Shown: positions 22,163-29,371 of the stretch, one piece after another
Layout of the letters: each line of letters starts with the position of its first letter
How positions within the stretch are numbered: position 1 is the first letter of the stretch
Source: Candidatus Levyibacteriota bacterium
GTDB lineage: Bacteria > Patescibacteriota > Microgenomatia > Levybacterales > UBA12049
DNA: 34,057 nucleotides
Direction of reading: 5' to 3'
NCBI GenBank assembly: GCA_016188975.1
Contig: JACPGQ010000017.1
Location: 1 to 34,057, forward strand
Translations under genes and position numbers: made by a program
The notes under the pieces: generated by a model
Seen by the model: the letters and a program-made list of their open reading frames with translations, nothing else
The model's database searches: none
Told to the model about the DNA's origin: nothing

Positions 22163-25099
22163 ATGGTTCACACAATCCGTGTACAAACAACAAAAGGACC
22201 AGACATCCAGGGCGAGGCACTGCTACATGAGATCAAGCAGCTTGAAAAAACCAGCATTAAAAAAGTAACGAGCATAAAAGTCTATAGAGTTGAAGGAGTC
22301 ACAAAATCGGAAGCAAAAAAACTAGCAGAGCTGGCGTTTAGTGAGTCGGTGAATCAGGAATTTACCATAGATAAAAGTCGACACTCCACGTTGTCATCCT
22401 CGCGAAAGCGAGGATCTTCGATTCTCGGTCAAGCCGAGAATGACAAGCAATATACTATTGAAATAGCTTATAAACCCGGCGTCATGAACCCTGAAGTCGG
22501 ATCGATTCTCAAATCGGCAGAGGACTTAGGAATCAAGCTTACCGCTGCAGACTCGAGTAAAGAGTATATTTTTTCAGGGACAATCTCAAAAAATGAACTT
22601 TCGAAACTCATCGAAACCCTAAACCTCTACAACCCGCTCATCGAGCATATCGTCTCAAAAGACCCGAGGACATTACTGATTGAGGGGAAGGTTGGAAAAA
22701 CGAACATCATCCCACTCCGAGAAGCGACTGACAACGAATTGATGAGACTTTCAAAAGACAAACTGTTTCTCAACCTCGAAGAGATGAAAGTGATACAGCG
22801 CTATTTTCAAAGTACCAAACGCGATCCGACCGATTGCGAACTTGAAGTACTTGCCCAGACATGGAGTGAACACTGTGTCCACAAAACATTCCGTGCAGAT
22901 TTGACGATTGACGGTAAAAAGAAGCCGTCTCTCATCTCTCGTATCAAGGAAACGGCAAAAGGGCATCCATCCATTGTTTCTGCATTCGTCGATAACTCGG
23001 GTGTTATCGATTTCTACGACGGATACGGTATCTGCGGCAAGGTTGAGACGCACAATAGCCCTTCCGCTATCGAGCCTTATGGAGGTGCCATGACGGGATC
23101 GGGAGGTGTTTTTAGAGATGTGCTTGGCACAGGACAAGGAGCAAAACCTCTTATTTCTACGGATATTTTCTGTTTTGCTCCTCCTGACTTACCAAAAAAA
23201 TTGCTGCCGCCGGGATGTCTTCCCCCCGATTATATTTTGAAACGCGTCGTGCAGGGCGTTCGTGACTACGGCAATCGTGTAGGAATTCCTACAAACAACG
23301 GCTCACTTCACTTCTATAAAGATTTCCGCGCCAAACCGACTGTCGCCGTTGGAGCGTATGGGATTATCCCCAAAAAACAAGCGATAAAAAAATCACCAAA
23401 CGTCGGGGATCTGGCACTGACCTTAGGCGGCAGGACCGGAAGGGACGGCATTCACGGTGCAACCTTTTCAAGTGGTGAGATGACGCACCAAACAAAAACC
23501 GTCTCCGAAACTGCAGTGCAAATTGGGAATGCAATCGAAGAAAAACGCGTCATAGACGCAATCCAAGAACTTCGCGAAGAAGGACTTATCCATGCAACGA
23601 CAGACTGTGGAGCAGGAGGCTATTCCAGCGCAGTAGGCGAGATGGGAAAAGACGCAGGAGTATCTGTCCATCTTGAAAATGTGCCCCTCAAATATGCCGG
23701 ACTGGCTCCGTGGGAAATTTTCCTCTCCGAATCGCAAGAGCGTATGGTCATTGCGATTGATCCAAAGATGAAAAAACGAGTTCTCGCTATTTGTAAAAAA
23801 TACAATGTCGAAGCGGCAGCAATCGCGACATTTGACGGAAGTAAACGATTACATGTGTATTTTCAGAAAGAAAAAATCTGTGATCTTTCTATGGACTTTC
23901 TCCATGATGGGCTTCCTCGCCGCCACATGGTCGGTATTTCTAAAAAGAGAGTTCCCCAACCTCCTTTACCACCCGCCGATTTATCCTCCGAAGCTTTAGC
24001 GAAGGAGGAAGCCTTGGCGAAGGCGGGCCAACTTCCCAAAGACCTTGAACGATCCTGGAAAAAAGTCCTCTCAGATCCCAATGTCTGCTCCAAAGAGCCA
24101 ATCGTCAGGCTCTATGACCATACAGTCCAGGGAAGAAACGCGCTTCCTCCATTTGCTGGCGTCGCTATGGACGCTCCCACAGATGGCGCAATTGTCAAAC
24201 CGTTTTACGACAAACCATATGGACTGGTGACAACGCACGGGCTCAATCCAGTCCTCAATACCTTTGATCCCTTCTGGGGATCAGTCTGGGCCATAACAGA
24301 AGCAGTTGCTAACTACGTTTCAGTAGGCGGCAATCTCAAAGACGCAGCACTCATTGACAATTTCATCTGGCCGTTTCCGGACGAGGAATCTCTTGCTGAT
24401 CTTGATAAATCAGTTGATGCATGTGTTGCAATGGCAAAGCTCCTGAAGATGCCGTTTGTTTCAGGCAAAGACAGCCTTTCGAGCACTTACCGATATCCAG
24501 ATGGGAAAGCACTCAAAATCCCGCCAGTCTTGCTTATCTCTGTTTTTGGCAAGATTCCAGATGTAGCAAAAACGGCTAGCTCTGATTTTAAGAAAAAAGA
24601 CTCAGTCATCGTTTTCGTTGGACAACAAGATACGAAACATCTTGGAGGCTCAGTGTACTTAAATGATTTAAATCATTTTAGTGGAGACATACCGCGTGTC
24701 AATCTTAAGACATTACCGAAAATACTATCTGCCATTACAAACGGCATTCAAAACCACGGCATCCTCTCCTGCCATGATGTCTCAGAGGGTGGTATCGCGG
24801 TTGCTGTAGCTGAAATGTGTTTTGGCGCCGGATTCGGAGCAGAAATCGACCTGAAAAAAATCTCCTCTGGAAGACCAGACTATACGCTTTTCAATGAAAC
24901 AGCAGGAACATTTTTAGTTGAAGTTGCAGACGAAAAAGCAGCAGCAAAGATTTTTAAAAATCTCCCTCACGAAACTATTGGCAAAACAACCAGAAATGGT
25001 GAGATCTCTGTTCTGCTTGGCAAAAAACAGATGGCGAAAGCCAGTATAAACGAGCTAAAAACTGCTTGGCAAAAAACGATGAGAGAATATTTTGGATAA
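22163..25099 (+). CDS. purL: FGAM synthase, synthetase subunit with PurS-like N-terminus
   Basis: Converts FGAR to FGAM (step 4) using ammonia from PurQ. At 978 residues it exceeds the usual small PurL (about 740) because of a PurS-like N-terminus: residues 1-70 (TIRVQTTKGPDIQGEAL) and about 97-165 (TIEIAYKPGVMNPEVGSIL) look like two PurS-type units. The core begins with TWSEHCVHKTFRADLTIDG, then YGICGKVETHNSPSAIEPYG, TGSGGVFRDVLGTG and a second AIRS-like half (LNPVLNTFDPFWGSVWAI, VSGKDSLSSTYR). Palindromic repeats sit in frame at residues 77-95 and about 604-622, between the PurS-like units and in the linker between core halves. There is no glutaminase domain; purQ follows. Confidence 0.95.
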   Translation: MVHTIRVQTTKGPDIQGEALLHEIKQLEKTSIKKVTSIKVYRVEGVTKSEAKKLAELAFSESVNQEFTIDKSRHSTLSSSRKRGSSILGQAENDKQYTIEIAYKPGVMNPEVGSILKSAEDLGIKLTAADSSKEYIFSGTISKNELSKLIETLNLYNPLIEHIVSKDPRTLLIEGKVGKTNIIPLREATDNELMRLSKDKLFLNLEEMKVIQRYFQSTKRDPTDCELEVLAQTWSEHCVHKTFRADLTIDGKKKPSLISRIKETAKGHPSIVSAFVDNSGVIDFYDGYGICGKVETHNSPSAIEPYGGAMTGSGGVFRDVLGTGQGAKPLISTDIFCFAPPDLPKKLLPPGCLPPDYILKRVVQGVRDYGNRVGIPTNNGSLHFYKDFRAKPTVAVGAYGIIPKKQAIKKSPNVGDLALTLGGRTGRDGIHGATFSSGEMTHQTKTVSETAVQIGNAIEEKRVIDAIQELREEGLIHATTDCGAGGYSSAVGEMGKDAGVSVHLENVPLKYAGLAPWEIFLSESQERMVIAIDPKMKKRVLAICKKYNVEAAAIATFDGSKRLHVYFQKEKICDLSMDFLHDGLPRRHMVGISKKRVPQPPLPPADLSSEALAKEEALAKAGQLPKDLERSWKKVLSDPNVCSKEPIVRLYDHTVQGRNALPPFAGVAMDAPTDGAIVKPFYDKPYGLVTTHGLNPVLNTFDPFWGSVWAITEAVANYVSVGGNLKDAALIDNFIWPFPDEESLADLDKSVDACVAMAKLLKMPFVSGKDSLSSTYRYPDGKALKIPPVLLISVFGKIPDVAKTASSDFKKKDSVIVFVGQQDTKHLGGSVYLNDLNHFSGDIPRVNLKTLPKILSAITNGIQNHGILSCHDVSEGGIAVAVAEMCFGAGFGAEIDLKKISSGRPDYTLFNETAGTFLVEVADEKAAAKIFKNLPHETIGKTTRNGEISVLLGKKQMAKASINELKTAWQKTMREYFG
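22391..22446. repeat. In-frame palindromic repeat in purL (residues 77-95)
   Basis: Inverted ends TTGTCAT (22391-22397) and ATGACAA (22440-22446) enclose two hairpins, TCCTCGC-GAAA-GCGAGGA and TTCTCGG-TCAAG-CCGAGAA. The layout matches the intergenic element at 17694-17749. It encodes LSSSRKRGSSILGQAENDK, a peptide unlike any PurL or PurS sequence I know. Confidence 0.85.
23972..24027. repeat. In-frame palindromic repeat in purL (residues about 604-622)
   Basis: CCCGCC (23972-23977) pairs with GGCGGG (24022-24027). An inner palindrome TCCTCC...GGAGGA spans 23984-24009 with GAAGCTTTAGCGAA at its centre. It encodes SSEALAKEEALAKAGQ, a charged helical linker. I recognise TCCTCCGAAGCTTTAGCGAA as a repeat type frequent in CPR genomes. 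Confidence 0.8.
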
Positions 25100-25103
25100 C
25101 ATA

Positions 25104-25185
25104 TTGTCATTGCGATTGAAACGAAGCAATCTCTTATAATTGAAGCATTTATAAGAGATCGCCACTCGAAGACTCACGATGACAA
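25104..25185. repeat. Palindromic repeat between purL and purQ
   Basis: TTGTCAT (25104-25110) and ATGACAA (25179-25185) are the ends. Inside is TTGCGA...GAAGCAATCTC and CTCTTATAA...TTATAAGAG. It belongs to the 'cattgcgag...gaagcaatctc' type also seen at 28421-28456. Confidence 0.75.
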
Positions 25186-25196
25186 AGTAATAAGCT

Positions 25197-25976
25197 ATGA
25201 ATACAAAACCAACAGTCTGTATTTTACGAAGTGACGGCACCAACTGCGATGAAGATCTCGCATTTGCCTTTCAGTTGGCAGGTGCAAAAACTGAATTCGT
25301 GCATGTCAATGAGCTGCGGGAGAAATCAAAAAAACTCTCCAATTTCCAAATCCTCGCACTTCCGGGAGGATTTTCTTATGGCGATGACTTAGCATCGGGA
25401 AAAGTTCTGGCTGTTGAGCTCATCAGTTTCTTCAAAGACGACTTACAAACATTTATCGATAAAAAAGGATACGTCCTGGGAGTATGCAATGGATTCCAAA
25501 CCTTAATACGAACAGGACTGCTTCCCTTCAACCAACTTGGGAAAATGTCAGCAACCCTTACCAATAATGACTCTGGGCACTTTGAATGCCGGTGGGTCAA
25601 AATGAAAGCAGAAAAGAGTAAAGCAAGTTACTTTGATGACCTCGACCATATCATGGATGTCTCAGTAAACCATGGCGAAGGAAAATTATTTGCCGACAAA
25701 CAAGTGCTCGACAAACTCGAACAAGATGGTCTTGTTGTTTTCCGTTACGTTGATGCACAAGGCAAACCAACAATGCATTACCCTGAAAATCCCAATGGCG
25801 CGCTTCGCACGATAGCCGGCATCTGCGATAAGACAGGGAGAATCTTCGGGCTCATGCCCCACCCTGAGAAATTCGTCGATATCACTCAGCACCCGAACTG
25901 GAGACGGGAGCGATTCTCAAAACCCCATGGCCAGATCTTATTCGAACGAATTGTCGATTTCGTCAAAGCGTCATAA
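25197..25976 (+). CDS. purQ: FGAM synthase glutaminase subunit
   Basis: Class I glutamine amidotransferase that supplies ammonia to PurL. The 259-residue protein has CILRSDGTNCDEDLAFAFQL, the oxyanion region LALPGGFSYGDDLASGKVLA, the nucleophile Cys in YVLGVCNGFQTLIRTGLLP, and the catalytic His/Glu in FGLMPHPEKFVDI near residue 225. It is slightly longer than B. subtilis PurQ (about 227). It follows purL after a palindromic repeat, with no Shine-Dalgarno visible, and is 2 nt from the next gene. Confidence 0.94.
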   Translation: MNTKPTVCILRSDGTNCDEDLAFAFQLAGAKTEFVHVNELREKSKKLSNFQILALPGGFSYGDDLASGKVLAVELISFFKDDLQTFIDKKGYVLGVCNGFQTLIRTGLLPFNQLGKMSATLTNNDSGHFECRWVKMKAEKSKASYFDDLDHIMDVSVNHGEGKLFADKQVLDKLEQDGLVVFRYVDAQGKPTMHYPENPNGALRTIAGICDKTGRIFGLMPHPEKFVDITQHPNWRRERFSKPHGQILFERIVDFVKAS

Positions 25977-25978
25977 TT

Positions 25979-26530
25979 ATGCATCACCCGATAAAACTCG
26001 CTATTGTCGGTGCAAGCAGCACCGGAAAAACGACACTTCTCACCCATCTTGAGGAAAAATATAAAGGCAATAAGCACATTGCCTTTGTTCATGAATCAGC
26101 GCGGCAATTTTTCAATGAAAACCAGGTAGACAATCAATTTGATTTCGCAAATCAAGAAAAAATTCTTGCATTAGCGCTTCTCAACGAAAAACTCGCTACA
26201 GAAACCAATCCAAAAGTTATCCTGACTGATACCTCAGCGCTTGAGGTTATGTTTTATACAAAAGTCCATGGCGATGAGGAAGGCACAAAACGCCTCCGAG
26301 AAAGACTTGAGAGCTATATCCCAACGTATACAAAATTTCTTCTCCTTAACCCAGAAGACGTACAGTTTGAGAATGACGAGGTGAGACGGGAAAGCAAACA
26401 AATCCGTGACACAATCCATTCGATGCTCGTTGCATTTTACCACCAGGAAAAGCTCCCATTTGCTCTCATCAGTGGAACGATTTTAGAGCGCGAAAAAAGA
26501 ATACGTGATATCATACAAACCTATTTGTGA
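25979..26530 (+). CDS. NadR-like P-loop kinase / AAA-type ATPase
   Basis: A 183-residue P-loop protein. Walker A is IVGASSTGKTTLLTHLEEKY (GxxxxGKT). VHESARQFFNE, the FANQEKILALALLNE helix, VILTDTSALEVMFYTK and FLLLNPEDVQFENDEVRRES follow the pattern of NadR nicotinamide ribonucleoside kinases and the AAA_28 group: D-T-S/D after a hydrophobic strand, then D-x-x-R. It lies 2 nt after purQ and 3 nt before purM, so it must be co-expressed with them. It may be a nucleoside or nicotinamide riboside kinase; no NMN adenylyltransferase domain is attached. Confidence 0.75.
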   Translation: MHHPIKLAIVGASSTGKTTLLTHLEEKYKGNKHIAFVHESARQFFNENQVDNQFDFANQEKILALALLNEKLATETNPKVILTDTSALEVMFYTKVHGDEEGTKRLRERLESYIPTYTKFLLLNPEDVQFENDEVRRESKQIRDTIHSMLVAFYHQEKLPFALISGTILEREKRIRDIIQTYL

Positions 26531-26533
26531 CAC

Positions 26534-27646
26534 ATGAAGAATGCAAAACAAAAACTCACCTACGCTGACGTCGGGGATAATTACGACACCAAAGACCCCA
26601 TCAAAAAACTCGCACAAGATGCGGCAGCGCAGTCAGGAAAAAACCTTGCGAAACATGGATTTTCTGAGATTAGTGACACTCGCGGAGAATCGGCATATGC
26701 ATGGCAACAAGGTTCAACTTTGATGGCAACAGTTATCGAAGGACTGGGGACAAAAAACATAGTGGCTGACGGGATGCGTGAAATTACCGGCAAAACCTAC
26801 TACGACGTCATCGCCCACGATACTGTTGCAACAATCGTTAATGACTTAACAACCGTTGGCGCACAGCCGTTAACTGTCCATGCGTACTGGGCAATAGAAG
26901 ATAATTCTTGGCTTGCTGACGCAAAACGCATGCAGGATCTCATCGCTGGCTGGAAAAGCGCATGCGACATAGCAGGTGCAAGTTGGGGTGGGGGAGAAAC
27001 GCCAACAATGAAAGGAATCATCGTTCCCGGGACCTGCGAACTTGGAGGAAGTGCTGTGGGAATTATTAAGAATAATAAACACCTTATCACCGATACTAAA
27101 TTGGCTCCAGGAGATCAAATTGTGCTTCTCAAAAGCAATGGTATCAATGCCAACGGCCTCTCCTTAGCGCGGGCAATTGCAAAAAAACTTCCGAAAGGGT
27201 ATGGAACAAAACTTTCAGATGGAACTTTGTATGGCAATGCATTGTTAACAAAAACAAATATTTATGCCTCACTCATCCAAGCGCTTATTGACAATGGCAT
27301 TAGTCTTCACTACATCGTTAATATCACAGGACACGGCTTGCGAAAAATCATGCGAGCCCGGCAAAACTATACGTATATTGTAGAAAAACTGTTTAATCCT
27401 CAAGAAGTATTTCTCTTCATGCAAAAACACGCGGGAATTTCTGATGAAGAAGCCTATGGCACGTGGAATATGGGACAAGACTATGCTCTTTTTCTTCCGG
27501 AGAGAGATATTGCAGAAGCGTTACGGATAATAAAACGGCACAAATTTCATGGGCTCCATGCAGGTTATGTTGAAAAAGGAGAGAAGCAACTTTTCATTCA
27601 ACCAAAAAAGTTAACATTCAAAGGAGTCACTCTTGACTTACGTTGA
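26534..27646 (+). CDS. purM: AIR synthetase (phosphoribosylformylglycinamidine cyclo-ligase), divergent
   Basis: Closes the imidazole ring of FGAM with ATP (step 5). The 370-residue protein keeps the family outline: LTYADVGDNYDTKDPIKKLA at the N-terminus, VIEGLGTKNIVAD (cf. DGVGTK), IAHDTVATIVNDLTTVGAQP (cf. the MxxNDL motif), WGGGETPTM, LKSNGINANGLSLARAI and the C-terminal VNITGHGLRKIMRA (cf. HITGGG). It is more divergent than the other purine enzymes here, with GHGL in place of GGG. Context in the purine cluster, and the absence of another purM, support the call. It ends convergently to the PPS gene, 37 nt away. Confidence 0.85.
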   Translation: MKNAKQKLTYADVGDNYDTKDPIKKLAQDAAAQSGKNLAKHGFSEISDTRGESAYAWQQGSTLMATVIEGLGTKNIVADGMREITGKTYYDVIAHDTVATIVNDLTTVGAQPLTVHAYWAIEDNSWLADAKRMQDLIAGWKSACDIAGASWGGGETPTMKGIIVPGTCELGGSAVGIIKNNKHLITDTKLAPGDQIVLLKSNGINANGLSLARAIAKKLPKGYGTKLSDGTLYGNALLTKTNIYASLIQALIDNGISLHYIVNITGHGLRKIMRARQNYTYIVEKLFNPQEVFLFMQKHAGISDEEAYGTWNMGQDYALFLPERDIAEALRIIKRHKFHGLHAGYVEKGEKQLFIQPKKLTFKGVTLDLR

Positions 27647-27655
27647 AAAACAAGT

Positions 27656-27683
27656 TACTACAATATTACGAATTAATGTAGTA
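27656..27683. terminator. Bidirectional hairpin between convergent purM and PPS genes
   Basis: TACTACA (27656-27662) pairs with TGTAGTA (27677-27683), AT-rich loop. It lies in the 37-bp gap between two convergent genes, so it could serve both. The PPS stop codon directly follows. Confidence 0.5.
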
Positions 27684-28415
27684 CTATAGCTTTCTCAAAA
27701 TTTTCTCTGCTCTTTTCAAATATTCAAAGTTTTTAAACTCGCTCGTTGCGTTATCATTATCGTTAATTTTTCTTCGCTTCTGTTTTTTTATTTCTTCTAT
27801 AAGAAGAGGCATTGCCCTCACAACATTATCGACTATAGTAACTGTCGCACGTTGTGCCGTTCTTGATAACGGATTAAGATCAACAGTAATCACTTTTTTT
27901 CCGTTTTTGACAAGCGCCTCTGTTCGATCGCCATCTTCCAAGGGCACGAATACAACATCGGCTTTGTAAATTCCTTCAGGATTAATATATTTCCGAGGAG
28001 AGTTTAGGTGTGCGATTTTACATTTTTTGCTTGGTAATAGAGCGTTCATTGCGCCAAATTTCTCTAGGTAACTTTTAATCATTCTTAATCGCTCTTCTGA
28101 GGTATGAAATAAATTTACTTCAAGCGGTGCGTTCAGGAGTTTGGAAAGATGCACGAGCTCATGGGGCACAAGTACTGCTGTATTACCATTCACCGAAATG
28201 ACTGGACGTTTTGCCAAAACGAGCAATGCCGCTCCCGCATCAATCGCTTCTCTTGCAAACTTGTGCGTCTTCTCACCGAGTAAATAATCAAACGCTTCTC
28301 CTCTCCCGTGCGCGATTAAGCCGTTCAGCGATGTGATGCCGTCTCTAACTCCTTTTTCAAGAAGCTGTCGTGTTTTTAAAGACGTGTATCGCGGATGTGA
28401 TTTTGGGATCTTCAT
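27684..28415 (-). CDS. 4-phosphopantoate--beta-alanine ligase (archaeal-type phosphopantothenate synthetase)
   Basis: Joins 4-phosphopantoate and beta-alanine with ATP to give 4'-phosphopantothenate. This is the archaeal enzyme (DUF137; characterised in Thermococcus as PPS), not bacterial PanC. The 243-residue protein starts IPKSHPRYTSL and shows GLIAHGRGEAFDYLLGE, RPVISVNGNTAVLVP, LLNAPLEVNLFHTSEERL, VFVPLEDGDRTEALVKNG and VITVDLNPLSRTAQRATVTI, all matching my memory of the family. I prefer the ATG at 28415 to that at 28427, because the upstream ATGACAA is the end of a palindromic repeat. No Shine-Dalgarno is present. It follows the pantoate kinase gene. Confidence 0.88.
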   Translation of the reverse strand: MKIPKSHPRYTSLKTRQLLEKGVRDGITSLNGLIAHGRGEAFDYLLGEKTHKFAREAIDAGAALLVLAKRPVISVNGNTAVLVPHELVHLSKLLNAPLEVNLFHTSEERLRMIKSYLEKFGAMNALLPSKKCKIAHLNSPRKYINPEGIYKADVVFVPLEDGDRTEALVKNGKKVITVDLNPLSRTAQRATVTIVDNVVRAMPLLIEEIKKQKRRKINDNDNATSEFKNFEYLKRAEKILRKL

Positions 28416-28420
28416 GTCTT

Positions 28421-28456
28421 TTGTCATTGCGAGTACTGAAAGTACGAAGCAATCTC
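28421..28456. repeat. Palindromic repeat between pantoate kinase and PPS genes
   Basis: TTGTCATTGCGAG...GAAGCAATCTC with ATTGC/GCAAT outer arms (28426-28430, 28449-28453) and GTACT/AGTAC inner arms (28433-28437, 28441-28445). It is a shorter version of the 25104-25185 repeat. Its end creates an upstream in-frame ATG for the PPS gene. Confidence 0.75.
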
Positions 28457-28472
28457 ATAAATAATTTTTCCT

Positions 28473-29333
28473 TTAATCTGCAATCACGTGCGCCGCAGTG
28501 TCAGAAATCATCAATTTTTTCGATCCAGGAAATGACGCATCACTCATGACTGCATTTCCCACAACAATCATCGAAGCGTGTCCTCCATCTGCTCTAATCT
28601 TCTCTATCATCTCTGAAGTTCTTTCATCTCTCAATAGCCTGCTAGTTTTGACGAACTCGTAGGAAATATCAAGTATCTCTGCGAGCGTGATTCCGTTTAA
28701 CTTCCGAAGATGTTCTATTGCCATAAGCGCTCGATCTGCTGACTTATCTATCGTTTCTAACAAATCTTTACTGCTTAAGACTCCTTTCGTTAAGAGCGTA
28801 CCAAACGAGTACCAATATATTGGTATATTGGTAGTTGAGAATTTCTCTGCCTGAAATTTCGAGCTTGGTTGTGTCTTGAGAAGAAACCCTCCGAAGTATT
28901 GATTCACCACATCCCCAAGTCCAGTTTTTTCGAAAGCATCAGCAGTATGAGCAAGAACTGCTAGTTGTTTTTTTGTTTTTCCTAACTTCAAAAGTTTATT
29001 TAATGCATACGCAGTTGCCAACGCACTGGCACCGCTTAACCCAAACCCACTACCAAGCGGGAGCTGAGAAGTAATTGAAATATGAACAGGATTTTTTGTG
29101 AGTTTGTTTATAACAAAACTAACTGTTGGGAGATCAATTTTCTTTTCGTTAAAAAATATCTCTGTTTTCCTTGCCATTGATACCGTAACTTTGACACCCT
29201 CATTCACAGTAAAACCTAACCCATATGATCCACTCCAGCGAGGATTTTTCTGGGGATACGGTTTGAAAAAACAACTAATATTTCCAGGCACAAATGCTGT
29301 GATCGTTGCCGTATTCTTATTTTTGTTTTGCAT
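28473..29333 (-). CDS. Pantoate kinase (archaeal-type GHMP kinase)
   Basis: Phosphorylates pantoate, the step before PPS in archaeal coenzyme A synthesis. The 286-residue protein is a GHMP-superfamily kinase with the pantoate kinase N-terminus AFVPGNISCFFKPYPQKNPR (cf. the archaeal PGHITGFF motif), GSYGLGFTVNEGVKVTVSMA, the ATP loop LPLGSGFGLSGASALATAYA (residues 91-110), and EKTGLGDVVNQYFGGFLLKT. The mid-sequence FGTLLTKGVLSSKDLL corresponds to the family's GPISTK region. Neighbours (coaBC upstream, PPS downstream) confirm the pathway. It starts at the ATG at 29333, 36 nt after coaBC, across a palindrome that may separate transcripts. Confidence 0.85.
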   Translation of the reverse strand: MQNKNKNTATITAFVPGNISCFFKPYPQKNPRWSGSYGLGFTVNEGVKVTVSMARKTEIFFNEKKIDLPTVSFVINKLTKNPVHISITSQLPLGSGFGLSGASALATAYALNKLLKLGKTKKQLAVLAHTADAFEKTGLGDVVNQYFGGFLLKTQPSSKFQAEKFSTTNIPIYWYSFGTLLTKGVLSSKDLLETIDKSADRALMAIEHLRKLNGITLAEILDISYEFVKTSRLLRDERTSEMIEKIRADGGHASMIVVGNAVMSDASFPGSKKLMISDTAAHVIAD

Positions 29334-29345
29334 GGTGAGATGTCT

Positions 29346-29371
29346 GATACTATGATTTAAATCATGATATC
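29346..29371. repeat. 26-bp near-palindrome between coaBC and the pantoate kinase gene
   Basis: The core ATGATTTAAATCAT (29352-29365) is a perfect 14-bp palindrome, extended by GATA and TATC at the ends with two mismatches. It overlaps the coaBC stop codon. Terminator or operator are both possible. Confidence 0.5.

Noticed and set aside
24661..24678. 18-bp palindrome AAATGATTTAAATCATTT in purL, similar to the core at 29352-29365
   Set aside because: It encodes normal-looking PurL sequence (LNDLNHFSGD) and is built of AT-rich codons; a shared 14-bp AT palindrome without flanking similarity is probably chance.
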